This document shows, piece after piece, positions 1 to 6,740 of a stretch of 11,807 nucleotides of DNA (its first letter is position 1; every line of letters starts with the position of its first letter). This DNA comes from CAZNKU01 sp964573775 (GTDB lineage: Bacteria > Bacillota > Clostridia > Monoglobales > Firm-18), in contig CAZNKU010000042.1 of NCBI GenBank assembly GCA_964573775.1, positions 1 to 11,807 of the forward strand. Reading direction: 5' to 3'. A program made the translations under genes and the position numbers. The notes beneath the pieces were generated by a model. The model saw only the letters and a list, made by a program, of their open reading frames with translations, ran no database searches and was not told the DNA's origin.

Positions 1-96
1 TACATTTACATTTGGTCGCATGGCAGGGTTTTCACATCATCACATTAATTTATATATTGTATCTGATTTCTTTCCTGCACACCGCATACAACAAAA
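1..96. other. Left edge: possible tail of an upstream plus-strand gene
   Basis: Plus frame 1 reads YIYIWSHGRVFTSSH and stops with TAA at 46-48, about 48 bases before a hairpin terminator. That is where the end of a rightward gene would be expected. The other two plus frames are also open here and the stretch is too short to recognise a family, so coding is only a possibility. Confidence 0.22.
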
Positions 97-153
97 AAAG
101 CTATGGCTTATGTATATCACCAAAATTTTGGAGATATGGTAAACCATAGCTTT
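97..153. terminator. Bidirectional terminator between the left-edge gene and the esterase
   Basis: AAAGCTATGG (97-106) pairs with CCATAGCTTT (144-153). Inside, ATATC (114-118) pairs with GATAT (133-137) around the palindrome CCAAAATTTTGG (120-131). It is flanked by an A-run (93-99) on the left and a T-rich run (151-160) on the right, so it can end transcription in both directions. It lies just downstream of the esterase stop codon. Confidence 0.8.
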
Positions 154-165
154 ATTTTTTGAAAT

Positions 166-900
166 TTAGTTGTTTGTAATAAAATCTATTGCCACATCAT
201 ACAATTTTACTTCACTGTATCTTGAATGCCTTCCCTCAAGTACACGAAGCTCTACTTTAGACATATCATATTCAAAGTGCTTCATTGTTTCAAGCAAAAG
301 GTTAAGCTGTGCATGTCTTCCAGGTATATCATTTGTAGAAACAAGGTGAAGCATAGGGGGATATTCTTTTTCTACACCAATATAAAAAAGTGGTGCTGTT
401 TCATCAACTACAACACGTTTATAGTCATATCCTTTTTCCTTCAAAACATTAAAATGTGCTGTAGGCTGTCCTGCGTCGTGCAAGAAGCCTGCAATATCCA
501 TTGGGGTAAGTCTGTGAACAGCAAGCCATTTTTTGTCAAAATTAAGCATCATAGTAATATATGCTCCTGCTGATGTTCCGCCAACATAAATCTTTTTGCA
601 ATTTCCGTATTCATTTATATGGTTGAAAACCCATGCAACTGCCGCAGCACCATCCTTTATAAAATCAGGATATGATGCATCGGGATACATTCTGTAATTT
701 GCCCTTACATAAGCTATTCCTTTTGATGTGAATTTTTCAGCATATTCTTCAACGTCAGGGAAGTATTTATCACCTTTATATAATCCACCGCCGTGAAAAT
801 ATATAAATACGGAAAATTCATCACTGTCAGGCAAATACATATCTAAAACTTGTCTTTCGTGACCAATGGAACTATACTTAATATCTTTTATACACTTCAT
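166..900 (-). CDS. Alpha/beta hydrolase, esterase of the HGGG (BD-FAE/Est) type
   Basis: This 244-residue protein has the signature of small carboxylesterases that act on short acyl esters. The oxyanion-hole HGGG is at residues 36-39, the nucleophile elbow GTSAG at 108-112 has Ser110, and Asp191 (STNDIPG) and His225 (EGRHS) complete a plausible catalytic triad. There is no signal peptide or membrane segment, so it should act in the cytoplasm. The ATG is preceded by AAGGAG (909-914) at 8 bases. It stands alone, divergent from the polysaccharide deacetylase, with its own promoter and terminator. Relatives include acetyl-xylan and other sugar-ester esterases. Removal of acetyl or other acyl groups from imported sugars is an inference from context; the substrate cannot be read from the sequence. 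Confidence 0.88.
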   Translation of the reverse strand: MKCIKDIKYSSIGHERQVLDMYLPDSDEFSVFIYFHGGGLYKGDKYFPDVEEYAEKFTSKGIAYVRANYRMYPDASYPDFIKDGAAAVAWVFNHINEYGNCKKIYVGGTSAGAYITMMLNFDKKWLAVHRLTPMDIAGFLHDAGQPTAHFNVLKEKGYDYKRVVVDETAPLFYIGVEKEYPPMLHLVSTNDIPGRHAQLNLLLETMKHFEYDMSKVELRVLEGRHSRYSEVKLYDVAIDFITNN

Positions 901-941
901 TTTTACTGCTCCTTACTTTTAATGATAAATTTTACATAAAT

Positions 942-970
942 ATTATAACTTATAAAGTATAAAATTGCAA
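942..970 (-). promoter_or_regulatory. Sigma-A promoter of the esterase gene
   Basis: On the minus strand TTGCAA (970-965), a 17-base spacer and a perfect TATAAT (947-942) lie about 40 bases upstream of the esterase ATG. Confidence 0.75.
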
Positions 971-1002
971 TACAATTTTAAATATAATTTATTTTCAAAT
1001 GC

Positions 1003-1030
1003 TTGACAAAAAATATAACAGGCGTATAAT
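1003..1030 (+). promoter_or_regulatory. Strong sigma-A promoter of the deacetylase gene
   Basis: Consensus TTGACA (1003-1008), a 16-base spacer and consensus TATAAT (1025-1030). A second TTGACA at 1035-1040 has AATAAT 16 bases further on (1057-1062) and could be a weaker tandem promoter. No operator-like repeat overlaps the boxes, which suggests constitutive expression. Confidence 0.82.
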
Positions 1031-1061
1031 TAAGTTGACACAATTTATAGTCAGATAATAA

Positions 1062-1086
1062 TTTTCGCTTTCCGCTAAAGCGAAAA
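1062..1086 (+). promoter_or_regulatory. Hairpin in the 5' leader of the deacetylase mRNA
   Basis: TTTTCGCTTT (1062-1071) pairs perfectly with AAAGCGAAAA (1077-1086) around the loop CCGCT. No U-run follows, so it is not a normal terminator. It lies about 10 bases before the ribosome binding site and could protect the transcript or modulate initiation. Confidence 0.5.
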
Positions 1087-1111
1087 ATTCTTGTTGAAAG
1101 GATATGGGTTT

Positions 1112-1975
1112 ATGATAAAGTATCAATTTTTAAGATTTCCGGGAGATAAAAAAAAGGCAGTTACACTAAGCTATGATGACGGTATTCCTGCAGACCTTAG
1201 ATTTTCCGATGTTATTACAAATGCAGGTCTTAAGTGTACTTTTAACCTTAACAGCAAGTTTGTAAGGAAAGATGGTATAACCGACCAACAGATACAGGAA
1301 AAGTTCCTTGACAGAGGTCACGAGGTGGCAGTGCATGGTTATTCACATACTGCACCAAGTTATCAGCGTCCTATTGAGGGTATAAAAGAGGTGTTAAATT
1401 GCCGTCTGGAGCTTGAGGAACGTTTTGACCGTATGATTCGTGGTATGGCTTATCCTGACAGAGCTGTGCAATTTTTCGAAAATGGCACAAATTATGAAAT
1501 TATAAAAAATTATCTTAAGGATTTGGGAATTGTGTATGCCCGCACAATTGGACCAACCAATTACGATTTCTATTTGCCTGAAGATTGGCATAAATGGATG
1601 CCTTCAGTGCATCATAGTAGTCCCGATGTTTTTAAATGTATAGATGAATTTTTGAATATTCAATTTACTAAAGGAAAGCACGGCCCCAGACTTTTCTATA
1701 TGTGGGGACACTCTTATGAATTTGATCGCCATGATAATTGGGATTTGCTTGACAAAATTTGTGAAAAGCTTGGTGGACATGACGATATCTGGTATGCAAC
1801 CAATATGGAAATTTATGAATATGTTAATGCATACTACTCATTGGTGCACAGTGCTGATGCAAGTAAAGTGTATAATCCGACCTTGCATACCATTTGGTTT
1901 GTAACTAATATGGAAACCTATGTAATTAAACCGGGTGAAACAATAAATATTAAACCCTGGGAACCAATGAGATAA
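1112..1975 (+). CDS. Polysaccharide deacetylase family protein (NodB/CE4 type)
   Basis: This is a metal-dependent deacetylase of the NodB homology fold, removing N- or O-acetyl groups from a sugar polymer or oligosaccharide. Motif 1 is SYDDG (residues 20-24, usually TFDDG) with the catalytic and metal Asp pair at 22-23. Motif 2 is HGYSH (75-79), giving metal ligands His75 and His79. A later MAYPD segment preceded by Arg matches the motif 3 region. The length of 287 residues is normal for a stand-alone domain. No signal peptide is present, unlike cell-wall deacetylases, so an intracellular oligosaccharide substrate is more likely. The start is ATG 1112 because AAAGGA (1097-1102) sits 9 bases before it; the in-frame TTG at 1091 lies upstream of that site. 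It is monocistronic, with strong promoter and terminator. Confidence 0.88.
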   Translation: MIKYQFLRFPGDKKKAVTLSYDDGIPADLRFSDVITNAGLKCTFNLNSKFVRKDGITDQQIQEKFLDRGHEVAVHGYSHTAPSYQRPIEGIKEVLNCRLELEERFDRMIRGMAYPDRAVQFFENGTNYEIIKNYLKDLGIVYARTIGPTNYDFYLPEDWHKWMPSVHHSSPDVFKCIDEFLNIQFTKGKHGPRLFYMWGHSYEFDRHDNWDLLDKICEKLGGHDDIWYATNMEIYEYVNAYYSLVHSADASKVYNPTLHTIWFVTNMETYVIKPGETINIKPWEPMR

Positions 1976-1976
1976 A

Positions 1977-2043
1977 CCGCCTGACTTTTCTTGGGTTTGC
2001 TGTATGGTTAAACCATCGTTAATACAGCAAAATAAAGAGGCGG
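1977..2043 (+). other. Nested 67-base hairpin in the 3' UTR of the deacetylase gene
   Basis: Three nested complementary pairs occur in order: CCGCCT (1977-1982) with AGGCGG (2038-2043), CTTT with AAAG, and TTTGCTGTAT (1996-2005) with ATACAGCAAA (2022-2031). The apex contains the small palindrome ATGGTTAAACCAT. It starts directly after the stop codon. I do not match it to a known RNA family; it may be a 3' stabiliser or a small repeat. Confidence 0.5.
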
Positions 2044-2063
2044 GTATATGAAAAGAAAATTTT

Positions 2064-2100
2064 AAACGGCATAGTCGAAACTTCATCGGCTATGCCGTTT
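2064..2100 (+). terminator. Rho-independent terminator of the deacetylase gene
   Basis: The arm at 2064-2078 (starting AAACGGCATAG) pairs with 2086-2100 (ending CTATGCCGTTT) over 15 base pairs including one G-U, around a 7-base loop. A short T-run follows (2098-2101). Confidence 0.75.
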
Positions 2101-2128
2101 TATTCCAATGTGTATTACGGGAAAGTGG

Positions 2129-2273
2129 GTTTTGCATAGCAAAACTCGGATGAGGTGGTATTGTAGGGGTGGATGCCTACATCCGCCCGTTATTTCAAGG
2201 CGGTACGATGTGGGCATCGTACCCTACAACACCTCACCAATCACTCCGTGACAGCTTCTACTCAAGGAGAAGC
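2129..2273. repeat. Multi-hairpin palindromic intergenic repeat of gut-Clostridia type
   Basis: An outer stem, TGAGGTG plus TTGTAGGG (2151-2157, 2161-2168) with CCCTACAA plus CACCTCA (2222-2236), encloses two hairpins. These are GTGGATG/CATCCGC (2169-2175/2180-2186) and GGTACGATG/CATCGTACC (2202-2210/2215-2223). Side hairpins lie on the left, GTTTTGC/GCAAAAC (2129-2135/2139-2145), and on the right, GCTTCT/AGAAGC (2254-2259/2268-2273). The layout resembles the dispersed non-coding repeats seen between genes in many gut clostridial genomes (recall, not searched). It encodes no protein. Confidence 0.65.
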
Positions 2274-2366
2274 CTTACAGTTAAATAAGCCATAAAGGGT
2301 AGGCTATGCCCGAAAATGAATTTATTCATACTCTTTGAAAATCACCTATGCAGTTGTAAAAAAACC

Positions 2367-2395
2367 TTGCAAATTATCGAAAAATAATATATAAT
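2367..2395 (+). promoter_or_regulatory. Sigma-A promoter of the AraC-family regulator
   Basis: TTGCAA (2367-2372), a 17-base spacer and perfect TATAAT (2390-2395). The leader would be only about 18 bases, with AGGTGAT (2410-2416) as ribosome binding site. ATCACCTA at 2341-2348 is an exact inverted copy of TAGGTGAT at 2409-2416, a possible operator pair around this promoter. Confidence 0.72.
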
Positions 2396-2419
2396 TTTGA
2401 TAGTGAAGTAGGTGATATA

Positions 2420-3196
2420 ATGAATTTTTCTAATATCAAAATTGCTAAAGTTAACAGCATTTTTGAAATTCAACGTATAAAGGAAGATGTGAAAAAAACA
2501 TCAATTCGTAATAATTCGGGTATTGTAGTGATAAAAAATGGGAAGATATCCTATTATCAAAATGAAAAAGAGGTGGTACAGACCGCAGATACAGCAATAA
2601 TATTGCCAAAGGGAATTACATATTCTCTTTATTGTCACGAGGATGCAAGCTGTTACCTTATTAATTTTGACGAAGAAACGGAATTGATAGGTAATAAAAT
2701 ACAGGCAATAAAAATTACACATAAAAAAAACATTATTGATAAAGTTGATAAAATGTGTAAAATATGGAGTATGCGTTCGAATTCATACAACCTTATGCTG
2801 ATGTCTCTTATGTATGGAATATTGGCAGACCTTAATGATACACTTGCAATGAATAAGCAACAGAGGAAGTATTATGAAATAATAAAACCTTCTATTGATT
2901 TTATGGAGGAACATTGCTATGACCTTGATATAAAAAATGATGACCTTGCAAGAATATCAAATATCAGTACAGTATATTTTCGGAAAATATTTACAAAGCT
3001 CTATGGGGTTTCTCCTATACATTATCTTGAAATACGCAAGATTGAAAAAGCAAAGGAGCTTTTAAATTCTGAAGAACTTTCTGTAACGGAAATTGCCGCA
3101 ACATCTGGTTTTAAGGATGTTTATCATTTCTCCCGCGCTTTTAAAAGGATAACGGGATTTTCTCCAAACAATTACAGAAAAGAATTTCTGTTATAA
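2420..3196 (+). CDS. AraC/XylS-family transcriptional regulator
   Basis: The 258-residue protein has the usual two-part layout. The N-terminal half, about residues 1-110, is a beta-rich cupin-like effector-binding domain with the phrase TAIILPKGITYSLYCHE. A helical linker follows, then a C-terminal double helix-turn-helix at about 160-256. The first helix-turn-helix is in LARISNISTVYFRKIF; the second is in VTEIAATSGFKDVYHFSRAF, followed by the family signature FKRITGFSPNNYRK. The start is fixed by AGGTGAT just upstream. It precedes the solute-binding lipoprotein gene in the same direction, the common layout for local activators of sugar uptake. Paired sites upstream of the lipoprotein and of the minus-strand operon are its probable targets. 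The effector is unknown; a uronide would fit the neighbouring KduI. Confidence 0.93.
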   Translation: MNFSNIKIAKVNSIFEIQRIKEDVKKTSIRNNSGIVVIKNGKISYYQNEKEVVQTADTAIILPKGITYSLYCHEDASCYLINFDEETELIGNKIQAIKITHKKNIIDKVDKMCKIWSMRSNSYNLMLMSLMYGILADLNDTLAMNKQQRKYYEIIKPSIDFMEEHCYDLDIKNDDLARISNISTVYFRKIFTKLYGVSPIHYLEIRKIEKAKELLNSEELSVTEIAATSGFKDVYHFSRAFKRITGFSPNNYRKEFLL

Positions 3197-3216
3197 AAAA
3201 TATTAAGATTTTTTGC

Positions 3217-3251
3217 TGTATCAAAATGTGTAAAAATTGTATCATTTGTGT
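3217..3251 (+). promoter_or_regulatory. Direct-repeat operator, probable AraC-type activator site
   Basis: TGTATCA occurs at 3217-3223 and again at 3238-3244, exactly 21 bases apart. Each copy is followed within three bases by TGTGT (3227-3231 and 3247-3251). Direct half-sites two helical turns apart are how AraC-family proteins bind. The downstream copy overlaps the -35 position of the lipoprotein promoter. The same arrangement recurs at 10084-10111 on the minus strand. Confidence 0.65.
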
Positions 3252-3274
3252 TATTCTTATTTTATTTGTATTAT
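3246..3274 (+). promoter_or_regulatory. Activator-dependent promoter of the lipoprotein-kduI unit
   Basis: A poor -35, TTGTGT (3246-3251), a 17-base spacer and a good -10, TATTAT (3269-3274). The -35 begins 8 bases after the start of the second half-site. A weak -35 with an overlapping regulator site is typical of positive control. Confidence 0.5.
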
Positions 3275-3310
3275 GTTAGAATGAAGAAAAATGCTATAGG
3301 AGGAGTTTCT

Positions 3311-4948
3311 ATGAAAATGAAAAAACTGTTGTCAATTATTTTAGCAGTAGTTATGATACTCACTGTACTTTCCGGCTGCGGATCTAAAAAGAAAAACAGT
3401 TTGTATGACGGGGAGTATACCATTGACCCTGTTTTGAATCCATTAGGTTCTGATATAATCTGTAAAGAACCTGTTGAATTGGAAGTAATGATTGCTGCCA
3501 ATGGTAATGTTTTGGATTATGAAACAAATAAGTATACTAAGGAATTGGAAAGAAAAGGTAACGTTGACTTGAAATTTACTTTGTTACCTGCAGGTGATGC
3601 CCAGACTAAAGTTAACCTTACTTTAAGCTCAGGTTCTGATCTTCCTGACATATTGATTTATAATCTTACAGATGTAAATGTGGCTACATACGGTGAAGCA
3701 GGTGTTATAATTCCGCTTAACAAATATTACGAAAATTCAAGTGAATATCTTGTTCCACAAGCTAAACAGTTGGTTGAGGACGGCGGAATTGATTTAATTA
3801 AATATATAACTATGTCAGACGGTAATATATATACTATCCCACAGTATAATGAATCCTTGATTAATGAATTTTCTACTGTTTTGTGGATTTATAAGCCATG
3901 GCTTGATAAATTGGGCATGGAGGTTCCAACAACTTTAGAAGAATTTGAAGCTGCTTTGCAGGCTTTCAAGGATAACGATATGAATGGTAACGGTGACAAG
4001 AATGATGAAATTCCTATGGTGGACTGTACACAAAGCAAAGGTATGATTGATATTCTTCAATCCTTCATTCAGACAGGTGTAGATGATCTTACTATCAAGG
4101 ATGGTAAGCTTGAGTATGTATATACAACAGATGAATATAAAGAATTCTTGAAATATATGAACAGACTTACAGAAAAAGGTTTGTACGATATGACAAGTTT
4201 TTCACAGGATAATGCTACTTTGAAGACTCTTGTTAACAGTGCAGAAGTGCGTGTTGGTGTATTTTCACATACAAGTACATCTTTCCTTTCATCAGCTAAA
4301 GAAAGAAGACTTGATTACGTACCCGTTAATGTTGTGTACAACAATGTTTCCGTACTTTTCAAAAAAACAATGCCTTCAAACCAGTTCTTCATAACAAAGG
4401 ATTGCGAACATCCTGAGGTTGCATTCAGAATTGGTGACTATATGTGTTCTAAAGACATGACTGTATGGTCAAGATTCGGTGAACCTGGTGTTGACTGGGT
4501 TAAGGCTCCTGAGGGTTCAGAAGCGCTTTACGACTTCCTAGGCTATGATGCTGAAATGGAAACTGTATTGCTTTGGGGTTCTCCACAAAATTCACATTGG
4601 CAGAACAAGACACCTGGCTTCAGAACAACAGAAGTTGTCTTGGTTGGAACTGCAGGAAATGATGATTCTCAAAGATCTAAGGCAAACGCTATAGAACTTA
4701 TGTATGAACATTATCCTGAAACAGGAACAATTGTAGAAAAAATCATTTACTCTTCTGAAGAACTTGAAGAAAGAGCAACTATGCAGCTTGCTATAAAAAA
4801 TTACGTAGATCAAATGCAATATGATTTCATCACAGGTAAAGCTGATATTGATGCTAAATGGAATGATTACCTCAAAGAACTAAAAGCCATGAATAATGAC
4901 AGATACCTTGAAATTAGCCAGATAGCTTATGACAGAATGATGAACTAG
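3311..4948 (+). CDS. Extracellular sugar-binding lipoprotein of an ABC transporter (SBP family 1, LplA/YtcQ-like)
   Basis: It should capture an oligosaccharide outside the cell and hand it to an ABC permease. A lysine-rich start, a hydrophobic stretch and the lipobox LSGC put the lipidated Cys at residue 23. The mature part, about 520 residues, is the long clostridial/Bacillus LplA-type binding protein with the SGSDLPDILI and WIYKPWLDKLGMEVPTTLEEF regions. A calcium-loop-like DNDMNGNGDKNDE lies near residue 221. ATG 3311 is chosen because AGGAGG (3298-3303) lies 7 bases upstream and the signal peptide begins there; an in-frame upstream extension has no such site. No permease or ATPase gene is in the window, so it must borrow a transporter encoded elsewhere. 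Only a hairpin without a U-run separates it from the kduI fusion, suggesting a shared transcript. Confidence 0.92.
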   Translation: MKMKKLLSIILAVVMILTVLSGCGSKKKNSLYDGEYTIDPVLNPLGSDIICKEPVELEVMIAANGNVLDYETNKYTKELERKGNVDLKFTLLPAGDAQTKVNLTLSSGSDLPDILIYNLTDVNVATYGEAGVIIPLNKYYENSSEYLVPQAKQLVEDGGIDLIKYITMSDGNIYTIPQYNESLINEFSTVLWIYKPWLDKLGMEVPTTLEEFEAALQAFKDNDMNGNGDKNDEIPMVDCTQSKGMIDILQSFIQTGVDDLTIKDGKLEYVYTTDEYKEFLKYMNRLTEKGLYDMTSFSQDNATLKTLVNSAEVRVGVFSHTSTSFLSSAKERRLDYVPVNVVYNNVSVLFKKTMPSNQFFITKDCEHPEVAFRIGDYMCSKDMTVWSRFGEPGVDWVKAPEGSEALYDFLGYDAEMETVLLWGSPQNSHWQNKTPGFRTTEVVLVGTAGNDDSQRSKANAIELMYEHYPETGTIVEKIIYSSEELEERATMQLAIKNYVDQMQYDFITGKADIDAKWNDYLKELKAMNNDRYLEISQIAYDRMMN

Positions 4949-5005
4949 AGAAAACAATTGTGATAAGCTAGGTTAATAAATTTACAGAAAATAATATACA
5001 TAAAT

Positions 5006-5036
5006 ATTCAGTAGGGTACAATGTGCCCTACTGAAT
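5006..5036 (+). promoter_or_regulatory. Intercistronic hairpin before the kduI fusion
   Basis: ATTCAGTAGGGTAC (5006-5019) pairs with GTGCCCTACTGAAT (5023-5036), a 14-base-pair stem with one wobble and a 3-base loop. No U-run follows, so read-through is expected. It could protect the abundant lipoprotein mRNA or attenuate the downstream gene. GTAGGGTACAATG inside it matches 12 of 13 bases of the reverse complement of 2215-2227 in the intergenic repeat, so it may be a reduced copy of that family. Confidence 0.6.
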
Positions 5037-5056
5037 GTTGTATAGGGGATTGGCTT

Positions 5057-6685
5057 ATGATTACTTTTAAAGTTAAAGACAAGAATAAAAATGTAAAGTT
5101 TGAATATACAGCAAGCACTATCGATATTTGTTATGATGGTGAATTTGAGGTTGGTGATACACTTACTGCCTCATCGGACTGGAGTAAATTTTTGAAAATT
5201 CAGTTTGATGAAACATTAAAGGAAAGCATTGTTTATTTACCCAACAAGGTATTTGATTTTTCAATACCAAGTGAACTTGAACAGTTAAAATGTTATGATA
5301 GTATGGCTTTTAAAGGCAATGCTCATAGAATCAAAATAAGCGAACCTGAGGATGAAGAGGTGTATTCGTACAGATTACTTTCCCTAAATTCCCATGCGCG
5401 ACATAATGAAAATAAGTTTTTTCCATATGCGGAGGCCAGCTTTGTTACAAGGAATGATCCATGCTTCTATGCACGTAATGCTATAGATGGTATTTACGAA
5501 AATGATAATCATGGCAATTATCCATATCATTCCTGGGCGGGCGGAGCCAGAGAAGACCTTGACTACTACATACATTTTGGCCGTGAAATTGAAACAGACA
5601 AGGTTGTAGTGTACTTAAGGGCTGATTTTCCTCACGATACATACTGGAAGGCTTTTGACATTGAATTTTCTGATAATTCAATTGTGCATTGTGACTTTGA
5701 GGGAACAGGTGAAGGTCAGGAAATAACCTTTGAAAAAAGAACAACAACATACATTCATTTAACAAACTTTAAACAGGCAGTGTATCCACTTTCCTGGGCT
5801 GCACTTAGCCAGATTGAAGTTTATGGAAATTATATTAAGGAGGATTATAGTAAAATGGAAGTAAGACACGGAGTAAACCCAATTGACGCAAAGCATTATA
5901 CAACTGAAAGATTAAGAGAAGACTTTTTAATTCAGAATTTGTTTACAAAAGATAATTCAAGAATGGTTTACAGCCATATTGACAGAATTATAACTGCAGG
6001 CTTTATGCCTGTTAAGCAAGTGTTAAAGCTTGAAGCAGGCGAAGAATTACGTGCAGATTATTTCTTGCAAAGACGTGAAATGGGATGTATCAATATCGGT
6101 GGTAAGGGTATTATCACTATTGACGGTGTTGAATATGAAATGAACCCACGCGACGGTATATACATAGGTATGGGAAATAAAGAAATTACATTCAAGAGCG
6201 TTGATGAAGAAAACCCTGCAAAATTCTATGTATCATCCTGTCCTGCGCACAAGGCATACCCAATTGTGAAAATTGATATTACAAAGGCAGCAAAAGTACC
6301 ATGCGGTAGTTTTGAGGATTGCAACAAGCGTGTAATCAATCAGTACATACATCCTGATGTAATGGAAAGCTGTCAGCTTACAATGGGACTTACAGAGCTT
6401 GAACCGGGTTCAAACTGGAACACAATGCCTTGCCACACACATGAAAGAAGAATGGAAGTATATCTTTATATAGATATGGGTGAGGACGACGTAGTATTCC
6501 ATATGATGGGTGAGCCTACTGAAACACGCCACATTATTATGCACAATGAAGAAGCTGTTATATCACCAAGCTGGTCAATACACAGCGGTGTAGGAACTAA
6601 AAACTATTCATTTATTTGGGCAATGTGTGGTGAAAATCAGGAATTTACTGATATGGACCATGTTGAAAAAAGAGATATGAGATAA
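5057..6685 (+). CDS. kduI: Fusion of a discoidin-like carbohydrate-binding region with 5-keto-4-deoxyuronate isomerase (KduI)
   Basis: Residues 267-542 are a full-length KduI (276 residues; about 278 in E. coli). KduI is the zinc isomerase turning 5-keto-4-deoxyuronate into 3-deoxy-D-glycero-2,5-hexodiulosonate in breakdown of pectin- and glycosaminoglycan-type uronates. Family blocks MVYSHIDRII, LTMGLTELEPG, NTMPCHTHERRMEVY and VISPSWSIHSGVGTK are present. The zinc ligands known from E. coli (His196, His198, Glu203, His245) match His460, His462, Glu467 and His509 with identical spacing. Residues 1-266 are an unrelated beta-rich region; about 122-262 resembles an F5/8 type C (discoidin) module with YARNAIDG, YHSWAGG and DYYIHFG. 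There is no signal peptide, so it is cytoplasmic. ATG 5057 has AGGGGA (5044-5049) at 7 bases; the in-frame ATG at 5021 lies inside a hairpin. The fusion is unusual for KduI. Confidence 0.93.
   Translation: MITFKVKDKNKNVKFEYTASTIDICYDGEFEVGDTLTASSDWSKFLKIQFDETLKESIVYLPNKVFDFSIPSELEQLKCYDSMAFKGNAHRIKISEPEDEEVYSYRLLSLNSHARHNENKFFPYAEASFVTRNDPCFYARNAIDGIYENDNHGNYPYHSWAGGAREDLDYYIHFGREIETDKVVVYLRADFPHDTYWKAFDIEFSDNSIVHCDFEGTGEGQEITFEKRTTTYIHLTNFKQAVYPLSWAALSQIEVYGNYIKEDYSKMEVRHGVNPIDAKHYTTERLREDFLIQNLFTKDNSRMVYSHIDRIITAGFMPVKQVLKLEAGEELRADYFLQRREMGCINIGGKGIITIDGVEYEMNPRDGIYIGMGNKEITFKSVDEENPAKFYVSSCPAHKAYPIVKIDITKAAKVPCGSFEDCNKRVINQYIHPDVMESCQLTMGLTELEPGSNWNTMPCHTHERRMEVYLYIDMGEDDVVFHMMGEPTETRHIIMHNEEAVISPSWSIHSGVGTKNYSFIWAMCGENQEFTDMDHVEKRDMR
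5838..5857 (+). promoter_or_regulatory. Internal ribosome binding site and ATG at the KduI boundary
   Basis: A perfect AGGAGG (5838-5843) lies 11 bases before an in-frame ATG (5855-5857), precisely where the KduI homology begins (MEVRHGVNPIDAKH). This would give a separate 276-residue KduI as well as the full fusion. It may be a working second start or a relic of two once-separate genes. The 11-base spacing is slightly long. Confidence 0.6.
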
Positions 6686-6698
6686 TTAAAAACAATTA

Positions 6699-6730
6699 AA
6701 AACGCTATGGATGAAAATCCATAGCGTTTT
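6699..6730. terminator. Bidirectional terminator between kduI and the quinone oxidoreductase
   Basis: AAAACGCTATGGAT (6699-6712) and ATCCATAGCGTTTT (6717-6730) form a perfect 14-base-pair stem with a GAAA tetraloop. A and T runs on either side serve the two convergent units. Confidence 0.92.
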
Positions 6731-6740
6731 ATTTATGCTG

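Noticed and set aside
1091..1111. TTG start giving a 294-residue deacetylase
   Set aside because: It lies upstream of the AAAGGA ribosome binding site at 1097-1102, which is correctly spaced for ATG 1112.
1977..2100. Riboswitch
   Set aside because: It follows a stop codon and is followed by a terminator and more than 300 bases before the next gene. No known aptamer consensus was recognised.
3248..3310. Longer start for the binding lipoprotein
   Set aside because: The extension covers the promoter -10 and the AGGAGG site; a proper signal peptide begins at ATG 3311.
5021..5056. ATG 5021 as the start of the kduI fusion
   Set aside because: It lies within the hairpin at 5006-5036 and has no ribosome binding site; ATG 5057 has AGGGGA at 7 bases.
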